Shown piece after piece: positions 1 through 12,164 of a DNA stretch of 64,000 bases. How positions within the stretch are numbered: position 1 is the first letter of the stretch; the number at the start of each line of letters is the position of its first letter. Made by a program: the position numbers and the translations under genes. Below the pieces are notes generated by a model, which searched no databases, had not been told where the DNA came from, and saw only the letters and a program-made list of their open reading frames with translations. This DNA comes from Daphnia pulex. Taxonomy: Eukaryota > Arthropoda > Branchiopoda > Diplostraca > Daphniidae. Where the stretch lies: positions 7,130,001 through 7,194,000 of the forward strand of contig NC_060019.1 of assembly GCF_021134715.1 (NCBI RefSeq), given 5' to 3'.

Positions 1-1549
1 TGCCAATGTCCGGCGACCTCATTACGGCGGCCTTGTCGACGTCCTGACGAGCATGACGAGAACTGACGGCCTACACGGTTTGTACAGAGGCGTATCGCTG
101 GGCATACTGACCGCCGGATGCACTTGGGGATCCTACTTTTTCTTGTAATAATAATACTGCTCAAATACATTCAACTTGTGACTCACTGGAGGGTGACGCA
201 TATAATATTAGTAAAAAAACAAAACTTTCTTTCCCACGTCCGTGTGTTGTGTGTGTGTGTGTTTACGCCTACAAAATTCACCATTAGTTACGACGCACTC
301 AAAGCAGAGCTGCAGCGAGGTGATCCCACTATACCCTTGGGTCCAGCCCAGCATATGATGGCGGCCGCCGAAGCCGGAGTAGTCACGCTAGTCTTGACAA
401 ATCCCATCTGGGTGATCAAGACTCGACTGTGTCTTCAATGCGGCGACGGTTCCCATTACCTTTCGGAGCAGAAACGTTACAAGTATATATTATTAGTTGT
501 TATAACATTTTCTCCCTCCCATCAAAGAGACGATATTGTCGTTAGAAATAACTAAAAACCGGCCAGAGATATTGCTCAATATGTTGCACCAGTTAGTTAC
601 TAGAGATAAATCTAGAACAAACTGGTACTATACATGAATGATGAATTTGTAATTAGGGGAATAATGGATGCGCTGGTCAAGACTTACCGCTACGAAGGGC
701 TTAGAGGTTTGTACCGAGGATTCCTTCCGGGTTTCTTGGGTGTTTCGCACAGTGCCATCCAGTTTATGGTCTACGAGGAGATGAAGAGCAGTTACAACAA
801 CCACCGCAACATGTCCATTGACACAAGAATGGTATGTTTATAGCCCCCGTTTCTCCAACTTTTATTGTTACCTTAATCGTTTCGTCTATACATAGTTCGT
901 AAAATTTTACCAACCAAAGATCTTTTTTTTTTTAGTAAATGCTGAAGTAATGATGTAATAATTGGAGAAAGAAAATTTCAAAATACGGCGGTTGATTAAT
1001 AATTTCAAAATTTCAATTATTCAGAACACGACTGGGAATTCCACTGTTACATAATATCCTATAAAATTACTTCAAACTAGATAATCTCTGTGTAAAACTG
1101 TAAACCAATATTTATTTTCGCTTTGATTCAGCAGAGTACGATGACGTATTTAGCCTTCGCCGCCATATCCAAGCTGGTTGCGGTCACAGCCACTTATCCT
1201 TACCAACTGATGCGGACCCGGATGCAAGACCAGTATCACGAATACAAAGGCGCCATGGACGTTCTCACTCGGACGTGGAGGTCGGTCGCTGAAATACTAC
1301 TTACTATGCACAGCATGTTTAATTTCAATAAATTTCCAATGTAGACATGAAGGTGTTCGGGGATTCTACAAAGGAATGCTGCCAACCTTGCTTAGGGTTA
1401 CGCCAGCAACAGCCATCACTTTTGTCGTCTATGAGAACGTGTCTCACAGACTAATTCAAATTTCGGCGGCATCATCAAGCAACTCTAACTTGAAAATTGG
1501 CGATGACGACACTTTAAGTTCTGCCCCTCTTACTCCAGCTGTGCTTTAA
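1..1549 (+). CDS. Mitochondrial carrier, SLC25A32-like (copy 1, 5' partial)
   Basis: Inner-membrane mitochondrial carrier of the folate/FAD transporter type; the 5' end lies before the window. Visible exons by splice consensus and frame: 1-144, 288-482, 657-831, 1135-1280 (or from 1132) and 1345-1549, stop TAA. Family marks are the second-repeat signature [13 protein letters not shown] and the third-repeat signature [14 protein letters not shown]. The Trp in PIWVxKTRL is typical of SLC25A32 rather than of other carriers. The coding frame stays open across all junctions and the introns are short. A near-identical gene follows 2.3 kb downstream, so this is a tandem duplicate pair. An AATAAA lies at about 1729. 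Substrate is inferred from family resemblance; a related FAD or pyrimidine carrier cannot be excluded. Confidence 0.85.
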
Positions 1550-3894
1550 ATAGTATTCCTTATAATGCGATTGCAGCAGACAGCGCACCAAATTCTCTTA
1601 TTTTTTTTTATTATAGAATATTTCTCTTTGAATGTGGTACTGGGATGTGTTACGATCATTATGATTTCATAATGAAGATTATGAATTAAAACCAGTCAGA
1701 ATGCCAGATAATGGGGTTGGATTGATTAATAAAGTGTATATTTTTAATTCGAAAATAATGTATAGCGCCACCTAGACGAAACATGGCATGAATGGCAATT
1801 TTCCAATCTCTTGTGTAATACAAATGTCAATTTAAATTCGCATATTTATGAAAGGGAACATGGGGAAAGTTATCCGACTAGCAAATGTAGGCCTAGTATA
1901 GAAATGACTTGAATGTGAAAGTAAATTCTTCAAATTTCTATCAACCAATAATTATATAACACCATGTTACTTCCACGATGTTAACGAGGAGGTGAGGTTG
2001 CGGCGGCAGGTCCCTCTTGGTCATAAAATTTTCAAGTTAAAATATTTTTCGAATTTAATTGTCTACCCACAGGCAAAGTTGTAAGGTACAAATAGGGCCT
2101 GATCTGAATTCGTTCTACAATATTAGTTATTTGATGAACCCTTACTGGGTACACAAAAAAGGCAAGAGAAAACAGTCCCAGTAAACCGCATAGCTCAGGA
2201 ATAATCGTACTCCGTGCTGTGTCACGACTTATAACCAACGCCATAAATTATCCCTACCGAAATACGGCTTCCTACTTTTCTTATTTGTGTTATTTTTCAT
2301 GTTGGCATGTAGCCACGTGCGTTCCAAAAAAGTGAACTTCGTCTCTTTTTCGAAACTAAGTATAGATATGATTAAAAATTGCAATCTCCCCTTAAATCCA
2401 AATCGCTCAAGAACGATAAAAGCAGTTGCTCGTACTCGTGCTCGATATCCGTTGAACTGATCAGAGTTATTTTAGTAATGAATGGTTCATCTCATCATGT
2501 TACAGTGAGCCCCCCTAACGCAGACAAAAGATAAAAGTAAAAATTTGCACGAAACCCGCAGATAATTACTTTGAGCCCAATACCGCCACAATAAGACCCT
2601 CCTGGACCCTTGGAAGCAAGAGGGAATAAGATACATCAAGTTCTGAGCGAATTGAATGTTCGCGCCCAGCCGCCCACCTATAAGATTCCAGATTTCTGTG
2701 GGTATACACACAGACCAATTTGACCAATACATTTTCAAATTACAAAATCAAGAAGTAACATGTAAAATGAATGATATTTTTTCAAGTTCCGATATACCTC
2801 AGATGATTTTTTATTATACATTATTACTTTTTGCAAAAGCAATCTTGCTTGTTATATAACGGCGCCAAATTCACAAAATTTTTTGAAAAAATAAAGAAAC
2901 GAAAAACTCGCCACTAGGCTAGGTAGGCGTAGGCCTAACTAAAGTCCAAGTGGTCCACGACACGAGTAGGCCGTAACAACAATCCAATCTGACAGTTCAT
3001 TCATATCACTATATATAATTTGGTAATTTTCCAATTGTGAATTTGGCGAAATTGTTTGACAGATGGAAAAATAATTCTGACGTCTGCTTTTTTTTATTTT
3101 GTTTTCTTGTGAGTTGTGACTCAGTTTCGGTTGCGTAACTTTTGAGCTTGTTGCAATAGTAGCATCACATGCTGCTTTATACCGGCTATGTTATAGGCTA
3201 CATATGAAAGGTTGCTTATTTACTTCATTGTGGGCATTGTGAAAGGTATCATGAAAGCAGTCCTGTGAAATTTCTGTAAGTAGATTCAAGCAATATACTA
3301 CCAAGCACTTTTAGATCCATATGAAAATGTGCTTAAAAGATGCACGCAGCTATAAAGCTAACAGCTGTGAACCACAAGAACTTTCAAGAAGCTGCTTTAA
3401 AAAGTTATAATACTACCTCATTAAGACAGCATGAGCTAATAACAAAATAACTATTACTAACAAAAACAAGATGATGAACATCAATAGTAATGTCTGTTTA
3501 CTTTCTATTCAGGATATTTCAGGTTTTTGTTTGGACAGCTGCTGATAAAGAACCAATGTACCAAAATTGAGGCACGCTAATCTGTGTTATTATCTCAAAC
3601 ACAGCCCTTTTTATAGGTGAGTTAAACAGGTAGCTTGTAGCACCTATTACTTTCTATCCGTAACCTTAAAACCTGAATCCTCAAAAGATGTCCACAGGAA
3701 AACATATAAGTAAAAGGCTAGTTATAAGTAATTTTGTTTTGACAGACTGATGTGTTTGTACTAAACACAGTATGCATGAGTTTCCCATGTGATTATCAAG
3801 CATTCCAAATCATGACTGAATTTTTTTTTAAATCTTATAAATTACCAGGACGAATAAAAAATTCACAGAGAAGAATATTTAAAGTCTACACATA
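1550..3894. other. Intergenic, tandem carrier genes
   Basis: AT-rich spacer between the two carrier copies. I see no convincing coding sequence; the short ORFs have no splice context or recognisable product. It probably holds the 3' end of copy 1 and the promoter and 5' UTR of copy 2. Confidence 0.6.
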
Positions 3895-5547
3895 ATGAAG
3901 TCTTCAACCAATTGTAATGAAAATGAAAAAACACTCTTTACAAGTTTTTGTTATCCCATGACGGCCCTCTTCGGTCGCTATGGAATAATCAAGTACGAAC
4001 CCCTTCTGGCCGGCATAGCGGGCGGAGTGGTATCCACTACAATCCTCCATCCACTGGACACGATAAGAACCAGATTAGCAGGTGCCAAATCCACGCCAAA
4101 TAGTCATTTACCAATACGAATATAATAGTTAAATTATTTTTAAAAAGTAAGCGGCAGTCCGTTGATCGCAGCCGGTATACGAAGACCATCCTACGGCGGT
4201 CTTGTTGACGTCCTGACGACTATCACGAGAAGCCATGGCGTGCAAGGTGTCTACAGAGGAATAACTCTGGGAGTTTTAGCCGCCGGATGCACTTGGGGCT
4301 CTTACTTTTTCTTGTAATGGTTCACATTGTTGTAATACGCAACACGTCCACCCCCGTGTAGGATGCATATTTATGTATTTAATTTTCCCACGCCCATGTA
4401 CCTGGCTGCATTACGCTGACATTCACCATTAGTTACGACGCACGCAAAGCACAGATGCATCGAGATGATCCTACAAGAGCCTCCTTAGGAGCCGTAAACC
4501 ACATGATGGCGGCCACTGAATCTGGGCTGATCACGTTAGTTTTGACAAACCCCATCTATGTGATAAAGACCCGACTTTGTCTTCAATTCGGTGCCCAAGA
4601 ATTTTCAGAGGAGAAACGCTACAGGTAACTTACGAAGATTTCCAAACTCCCGTTTGAATGCAGTTATTGCACTGAATTGTTTGTTTTACTAAAAGAAGGG
4701 CATGTTGACAACGGACTAAACGGTTCATTTCTGTTTTTAGTGGAATAATTGATGCGCTGGTCAAGACTTACCGCAACGAAGGTATTAAAGGTTTCTACAA
4801 AGGACTTCTTCCTGGATTCTTTGGTGTTTCGCACACTGCCATCCAGCTTATGATGTACGAAGAGATGAAAAGCACTTACAAGGAACATCACAACATGTCT
4901 TCCGACTCTCGAATGGTATATTTCCCACAATTAAATGCCTAAAATATCCGTTCCAGAGTTCGTAAAAATGTTTGTCAACATGAGACGGTTTGAAATTCAA
5001 TTTTGATTCAGTATTTTCTAAAAGAACTGTTATTTTAAAATGAATTTGATACCGGATATTGGGTTTAATTCAAAAGTCGACTTTCGCCAACCTCCGTAAT
5101 TGCTTAGATAATTTTTATTGCTTTGATTCAACAGAGTACAATGACGTATTTATCCTTCACTGCTTTGTCGAAACTGATTGCGGTCATAACCACGTATCCT
5201 TACCGACTGATGCGGACTCGTATGCAAGACCAGCATCACGAACATAACGGCCCAATTGACATGGTCACTCGGACGTGGAGGTTGGTTCACAAGAAAAAAA
5301 TAATAAATACAAATACTTTGTTTGCTGAACACAAAATATGCGCATATTAACTTGAAGATCCTTTTACAATCTTTTTTTACAAAATAATCTGATTTTTAGA
5401 TACGAAGGCATCCGAGGATTCTACAAAGGTATGCTGCCCACATTGTTAAGGGTTACGCCAGCAACAGCCATCACTTTTGTCGTCTACGAGAACCTGACTC
5501 ACTATTTTATTGAGAATTCAGTGGCATCAAAGAACAAGACTCAATGA
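3895..5547 (+). CDS. Mitochondrial carrier, SLC25A32-like (copy 2)
   Basis: Complete tandem paralogue. Exons by frame and splice consensus: 3895-4081, 4172-4313, 4433-4624, 4741-4915, 5135-5280 and 5400-5547 (TGA), giving 329 residues, close to the family length of about 310-320. All three carrier signatures are visible: [24 protein letters not shown] and [14 protein letters not shown]. Intron positions match copy 1 exactly. The Trp of the second signature, present in copy 1 and typical of SLC25A32, is Tyr here, which may alter substrate contact. The start was chosen as the first Met of the open exon; an upstream exon is possible. Predicted role is transport of a folate- or FAD-like substrate across the mitochondrial inner membrane. 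Confidence 0.83.
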
Positions 5548-6109
5548 GAAACTAGCCGAATTGACGAGAAGCTTCAACTAAAGGCCTCTTTGTTTCAAAA
5601 TTCCTAATGTGCCTTGCCGCATTCGTGCAACGATCGCAGCTCAGGCTCGATACTCAACCATTTTAAATTATTAGATAGCATTATTTTCATCCGTATGTCT
5701 ATGATACTCTTTTTATTTCAATTTGTAATAATCCTAACTTTAAAAGTGCTGATATTTCTTGGAGATTCCGGTAGTTGCAACAGTAGGATTTCGTCACGTT
5801 CTTCTAGAACCTTTGTATACAGGGTAATACACACAAACCGTTTAAAACCAGCAAGAATTTAAATTCGCTTGATAATTCGGTCACATAGTTCATGAATTGG
5901 AACGTGAATAGCATAGAAATAATATATTTTTATTAATACCATGTAAATTAAAATTCAATACAGAAAGTGGGGAAAACCAAATATCCAGCCAGGATGCACG
6001 AATTGCTTATAAGTATGGGAAGCAGCAGCAGGCAATAAGGAAATAATAATAAAATGCTACCCTCAACATGATTTGGGTTACTGGAATCCATTTCATAATT
6101 TTTTTAACT
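5548..6109. other. 3' flanks of convergent genes
   Basis: Non-coding stretch between the carrier (+) and the disordered-protein gene (-), whose 3' ends face each other. Nothing else is recognisable. Confidence 0.5.
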
Positions 6110-8239
6110 TTATTGATATTGACTGGTCTCTTCATCTCTTGCCATCATAATATTACTGTACAACACATAACTGGACAGCGGGCTGGTTTGCCTCAAATTT
6201 TCCACCGATCTGGTTCTCACTGCGCTTCCAGTTGAAGGGGGTTTAATCCTACTCGGCATATTAGTAACAGACTTGGCTTTATTAAAAGCGCAATTTTTCG
6301 GCGTCGGAATATAACTTCCCTTCTCGACGTAAGCGACAGATGGCGTCGTCAAGGTTGAATTGCTTCCGGAATGAGAACAAGCGGAACTACTCGCAGGTCT
6401 AGGGATCCGCAACGGAATTTTAGATTTGATCGGCGATCGCCCACGGTTATGATGGCCAGCATATCGTTGATCCTGAGCCGATCCTGGTTGATATTCAGGA
6501 GAACCGCTGGAAGTGGATTGCGCAGCAGGAGATTGGTAGGCGTGCGAGATGGATATTGTTTGGTCTCCGGAATTCATCACGTCCACTGGCTTCTTATCGG
6601 TTACTAATGAAGCACTTTGACTGCTATCAGTATCTTCTTCATTTCCGGTATTGAAGAACTGTCTAACAAGCTCGGTTGCTTTGGAAAGATCCATACCAGA
6701 CGAAAGGGTAGGACTGCTCGTTCCATCCTGAGTGTTGGAATTCTTTTTCCAAGAGCCGGAGGAGCTGAGTGATTTCATGGAATTGATCTGGTTTTTATTG
6801 ACAATTTCCACACTGTTGGGAGTGCTGGCTCTGTCCACTAAAAAATGGAACCAATAAAATTAAAAGCGTGAAATCAAACTGAAGTCAAATTGAAATAATT
6901 GTTAATTACCTTTCATTGCAATGGATAAGCCGTTTGCTGGACAATCTTCCACAACCTTAGGAGTGGCGGCAACTTGATTTCCTTTGGTGGGAATAACTTT
7001 GCTGGATTTCGTATAATCCGATTTTCCAGCCAAACTGACAAGGCTTGAAGAGGATTTTTCAACAGTCCAATCTTGTGCGTGTTTGGTATTAATTAGCGAG
7101 TTGATGGGCTTCGTCAGTGATGCCTTGAAAACTTGTGGACTGACTTCGCCAACGATTCCTGCTACTACATCTTTGTAAGGTTGATTTTTAATCAAATTAA
7201 CTTTCTCCTGACGAATTTCACAGTTGGATTCATTCTGGACATTTTTCAAGATGCTCTTGGGAGAACTTGCAACCAAATTGACGGATTGAGTCGTGTTACT
7301 AGATTTATTGACTTCTCCGGCCGAGCTTCCGGCAAGAGGGCAATCAGTAAATTTCAGTAATTTGGTGTCTCGATGCTTCTTCTTATCATCATCTGACGAG
7401 TGCGCCTGATTGGGGTACGTCTCTCCTTCAAGTCGATCAAGCGACTTGAGCCATTCGTGATAGCCAATCGGAGAACGAGAAATGGAATTGGTCTGAAGCT
7501 TTTCGACTTTACGGACACTTTTTTCGCTGCCGGTTGTGTCCATCAAACGAAGGATCTTGGTTTCGTCACCAAAAGTCATCTTGAAAGTCGGTTTCAAAGT
7601 GATTTTGGGCGATTCAAATCCTTGGCTGGTTATTCCATCAGAGTTGACACTTCGACTATCCACCGATGGACCCAGGTCGATCTCGGTTAGCTTGTAAGAG
7701 GAGCTCTTGTTACTCAGAGTCCTGTACAGCTTCTTGTTATCTGCCAAAGTCGAATCGACATCCTGCGACGATGTCTCATCTTTCCATGGAGGCCGTTGGA
7801 GAATTTTCGACGAATAAGATCGATCCGGCTTGGATGGGACGTAAATCCACGAAGGATCGCTAACAGACGACGATTTGAAAGGGACGGTGTCTCTCGCAGT
7901 CCATTCTTCTTCCGCATGAAGGTCAGGACTGAAGGTGGGACTTGCTGGAATCGCCCGGATACTTGGTGTCTTGGGGATAGTCTTGACTGTGATACTAATT
8001 CGACCGCAAGCCGTTTCACCCACTTCCGATGCGGATATAGTTTGATCTTCCTGTTGATAAATCGAGCCGTTCGATTCGGTCGTCGACCCGATGGTAATAA
8101 CAGTCCGCCGGCGGACGATCGGTGCAGTGTCTGGATTCGTCAACTTATTATTGACAGGCGAAATTTTTCTTATCCGCCAGTCTCGCACGAAGGCCGCCGA
8201 AGTATTATCGTCATGGCTGGAACAGGAATTGAGCTCCAT
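6110..8239 (-). CDS. Large disordered Ser/Thr-rich protein with SxIP motifs
   Basis: Two exons on the minus strand: 8239-6910 and 6837-6110, joined across a 72-bp GT..AG intron (phase 1), giving about 685 residues. I do not recognise the family. The protein is rich in Ser, Thr, Pro, Lys and Asp, with no membrane segment or globular domain that I can see. Near the C-terminus a basic, Pro-rich stretch contains RSPIKSKIPLRIPRP and later EKGSYIPTPK. SKIP and SYIP fit the SxIP motif by which proteins bind EB1 at microtubule plus ends, so a cytoskeletal linker role is a reasonable guess but only that. The start is the first Met of the long exon; upstream non-coding exons are likely. Both exons keep an open frame over more than 2 kb, which argues strongly that it is real. 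Confidence 0.7.
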
Positions 8240-9747
8240 CCCGGTTTCTCACGTGTGAACACTTGAATATCCCAAGTTAAACTGAGACTCGGAGAACAAG
8301 AACACACCGTCAAAACCCTGGGGTTCTTCTTCTACGACGCTCCACCTTGTCTGTTGAAGCGGACGAGCGGCTTCTGGGGATAAGATAAGAATAAGAGCAA
8401 TATCAGTCCAACCCAACCGTGACTTTTTTTTCATTAATTTGGACTAGGAAGTGTAGGAAGTAAAATAGTAGTAATCAGATAACTTTAGCGTGAAAAGAGA
8501 GGCAACTCGCCTGAACGCATTGGCGATTTTTAAATGCTATTAATTAAGGGTCTATTCCTAAAACAAAGTTTCTCAACCAAAAACGTGTAGTCGATTACAC
8601 TTGTGTGATCGGGGCTTGGACGAGAAATAGAATCATGACTTATTGCTTCCTCAATCCATACGTAGATTGGTGTAATAGATAATCAACAGCAAAGAGAAAA
8701 AACACAGGTTGCAAGAACTACATGATCTAAAGGTATATGGTGAGCAAGAAGCCCGAGTCACGCTCTAGCGGCTGAAGCCCGCTTGCTTTAACCGCAGCTA
8801 TATACAATAGAATGTTTCCGGATGGCGGCGATTCCACCAACTCGTCAGTAAACACCGACCCTTACCCTTCCCTCTTTCCCAGCTATACGTATGCTGTAAT
8901 TTACCTGAAACTCCTCCTCCCCCACCCAAAACCCCCCTCCTACGTCGTTTGTATCGAGAGAAAAAAAAATAGTTTTCTCTGGTCCACAAATATCTCGACA
9001 GCTGGAACTTTTGCATAGCTGGACTTTCGGACAATGACATAAGAAAGACGGAGAGCGATAAAAATAAAATGGAGTGCCAAAACTTTGTTTCAAACAGACT
9101 ATATCGCACAAACATGTGTGTCTCGGTAACCGAATGCCATCAACCTTGTAATTAACAATCGAGAGCACGAATAAACTTAGTTCCACCACATTTGAGCCAG
9201 TCTAATAAATTTCGAAATTTCAGATGAAAACAAGGGCAATAGCTTTCCGCCAGTAAAAGACCGGAGATGCGTACTCTGCATACGCCTGAATGGCAATTCG
9301 ATCGAACCAGAAAATGCACATAAAAGCGACCGAGTGCAAATAGACGCGGATCCATTATTCGGCGTGACCACGAGCGAGTCACCGACTTGGGCACAAAAAG
9401 AAAAAGGCGACCACAAAGGATGTTGACGTTAAAAAGGAAAACGAAGCTACAAAAATATCTTGGGAAGATTACACGTCTTTGAAATGTCGGTTTTATAATC
9501 GAAATTTCAAAGAGGACATGTAATAACGCGTTTTAAATACTAAAGAAAATGGCCAAAATATAAAAAAATTACTTTGTTATATTTACCAATGAATAACACG
9601 AGCAATATGCTTACAACAGTGACCCAAGAGAATGGCATAAATCTTTATGGTTTAATTACGTTGACTTCTAGGGATGGTAACCAGGATATTGGACGCTTTA
9701 TTTTAGAGACTAAATTTCTAAAAGAAAATAAATAAATAAAAAAGGCG
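8240..9747. other. Intergenic / probable promoter region
   Basis: Contains the likely 5' UTR and promoter of the disordered-protein gene and the 3' flank of the Myb/SANT gene. Pyrimidine-rich and purine tracts occur around 8870-8980. I could not assign any ORF here. Confidence 0.5.
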
Positions 9748-11116
9748 TCACATGGTCGAGTAAACGGTCGTGTAGTCGTTCGGACGGACGCCGCAGCCGT
9801 TGACCTGTTCCTGTCCCGTGCCGTTGACCTGTGGTCCGTCCTGTTTAGACGGATCGCCACCTGGGCCGCCACCTGGGCCACCACCATTGCCACCCGCGGA
9901 CATTTCAATGGGTGTGGCGACAGTCTCACAGCGGGAACCGGTAAATGTCAGCGGGTTTAGGCTCTTTTGATTGTTTCAAACATAAACGCTAAAGTATTTT
10001 CGCGTTAAGACAGTTAAATATGAAAGTTGCACTTACCTTGAGAACACAGGCCATCTGTTGAGTCATCATGCTCAACAACCTGATTTCGTGTTGACGCTGC
10101 GCCTCTTGTCGATGGGCCTCGGCTTCTATGCGCTTCTCTTCCAACTCCTTGTCCAGCAAAAGCCGCCTTTACGCAGAAAATTTCAATTCAAAATTATTAT
10201 TATTATTCGGTAATTGATGTCACACAATTTTTCCGACTTACCTCTCTTCCAAAGCTGCGAATCGTTCATTAGCAGCAGACTGGGCAGCAATAACCTTGTC
10301 AATAAGAACGTAGATCGCCGAAAGCCTTTTGGATCGTTTGTTTTTTCTTCTTCGTGAAAGTTTTGTACTTCTGACTCTATTTTTTGAAACTTGGGTTTGT
10401 GTAGGAACTTCGGCATGATCCATGTCAGAACTTGACATCGATTCTGGATCCGAGCTTACGCTGCTGTCACCTTCATCTTGGAAATCTCCTCCTGAGCCCA
10501 TTGTGATGATTTTTACTGGTATTCCAAAGTTGTTCCCAGCAAATTCATCACCCAGAACATTATTTGTCCTCTGCCCTTCAACCTCTGCACCATCCATTTC
10601 TTCTTGATTAACAGCAGCAGACATATCTGAACTTTTATCAGTTGCAGGTAGAACGGAGATTCCACCCATAACTTGATGAAGTTTATGGATCAATTTGCCT
10701 CTGATCTTTCTTGAAACCTTGCCACGATTATTCAAATTTCTGTAAATGGTTTTCAATTTCTTTATCTTCTCACGACACTGGCTTGGGGTCTTGTCCATAT
10801 GGTGTTGTGCAAGATTGAATGACACTCGTTCAAAAGCCTGTAACAACATTTTGAGGATATCATCAATGTGTCAGAAACTTGTTTTGCCAATTAGCTACAT
10901 TATACCTGCCTGTTGTGTGGACCATTTTCAAGAAGGAGTTGCACATCCCGATCAGACCAAGCTTCTAGCAATTGTTCTGTCTCTTCCTGATTGTAAGAAA
11001 AAGTTGGTAAAGCAAACACAACTTAATGTATTAATTTAACATACTTCTGTCCAGTTCACACCTCTTGATCTTCTGAACCCTCCACCACTATTGGAAGCTC
11101 CTGAAGGCCCTTCCAT
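9748..11116 (-). CDS. Myb/SANT-like DNA-binding protein with coiled coil
   Basis: Five exons on the minus strand: 11116-11045, 10986-10906, 10837-10242, 10166-10037 and 9924-9748 (TGA). They sum to 351 residues with every junction in frame. An acidic start is followed by a trihelix/Myb-SANT-like domain (about residues 20-80) with WSDRDVQLLLE, then SQCREKIKKLKTIYRNL in the last helix. An acidic linker and a basic RRRKNKRSKR patch follow. A predicted coiled coil (ERFAALEERRLLLDKELEEK onward) precedes a Gly/Pro-rich tail. This layout matches DNA-binding proteins related to Harbinger accessory proteins and host regulators derived from them. No transposase or TIR flanks it, so it looks like a host gene. 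A splice-acceptor-like sequence just before the ATG suggests a 5' UTR intron. Confidence 0.75.
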
Positions 11117-11492
11117 CTAAGTTGAAAACAAAAGTCATCAGTTTTCAAACTTTGCCGCCATTTTGCAAATGAAGCTCGTATTGTGAACTCACTTTATTGT
11201 ATGTAGTCGAAAGTGTGTCTAATACCTAGAAAGACGAAGGTGAAATTTAAATATACTCATCTTCTCGCACGAACTCTCCACTTGAGTTTGTAGCCCTGGT
11301 TGAGGGGTTATTACTATAAGTTGTTTAAATGATTAGTTCGTTATTTAACACGTAAATTACAGGCAAAAGTATTTGCTTTCGAGTTTCGAGTCACGGTCAA
11401 CTTAGCCCAAACGAGACAAACATTTTAGCTCGATTGACGTCTGTATTGAGTCATCTGGTGGCGCACGAACGAACTCGCCGATGCCACACAAT
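11117..11492. other. 5' flank of Myb/SANT gene
   Basis: Non-coding; probable promoter of the minus-strand Myb/SANT gene, ending at the left border of the 8.4-kb TIR unit. Confidence 0.5.
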
Positions 11493-11882
11493 TATGGCAT
11501 GCCGTGGGGACAATCTGTTTCCTTAAAATTGGAAGCTTGAATTTTAAAAAATACTTATTTAAATATTAAAGTAAATGCTTAATTACATTCAATTCTCTTA
11601 TCTTTCTATTAACTTTTAATGTGTTTAAGTCTTAAATTTAAAAATAAAATTTTCAATGTTGAACGCTAAACGGCTAAAGTAGAAGTCTATCGCTGAAATT
11701 TGAAGTCTCAAGTATGTGAATTCGGTGTCTACTAGCGCCACCTATCAGTGAAAATACATACTCAAAAGGGCAATAGCTGTATTTAGGTATTGTTCACTAT
11801 TCTGCGGAATGTCGCGGGAGCACAAATCGAACAAGTCACTTCAAACTTTGATTTCGTTTACCGTCGTAAAATTACGAGTTCT
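11493..11882 (+). repeat. Left terminal inverted repeat (390 bp) of 8.4-kb unit
   Basis: Near-perfect inverted match to 19472-19860. Differences seen by eye include single-base changes near the TAGCGCC/AAGCGCC position and a short indel near AAGTCACTTC. Confidence 0.85.
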
Positions 11883-12164
11883 TTGACGATTTTTACGAGA
11901 ATTTGAATTGAAATTTGATGCAGGCGTTGTAAGTAACGTTGTTAGTCAAAACAATGTTACTCGTGTCTCGTTTTAAAAAGAACATTTTATAAGACAATAT
12001 CGCCAGAGGATATCCCTTGTCTTTTTTGTTTTAATGTTGAATTTGCTTCCTCTTCCAAGAGATAATGATGCTTCTACTACAGTCTATAGCGAACCCTTTG
12101 GAAAAATTCTTTAGTAGTTTTATGGATGCATTCCACCGTGGGTGAAAGTAAAATTTCCCAAATC

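Noticed and set aside
118-555. Open frame across carrier introns
   Set aside because: Reads through an intron; the true exon border is at 144/288, and the central part is not carrier-like.
7133-8266. Several plus-strand ORFs of 60-156 codons
   Set aside because: Shadows of the long minus-strand Ser/Thr-rich exon; no splice signals or homology on this strand.
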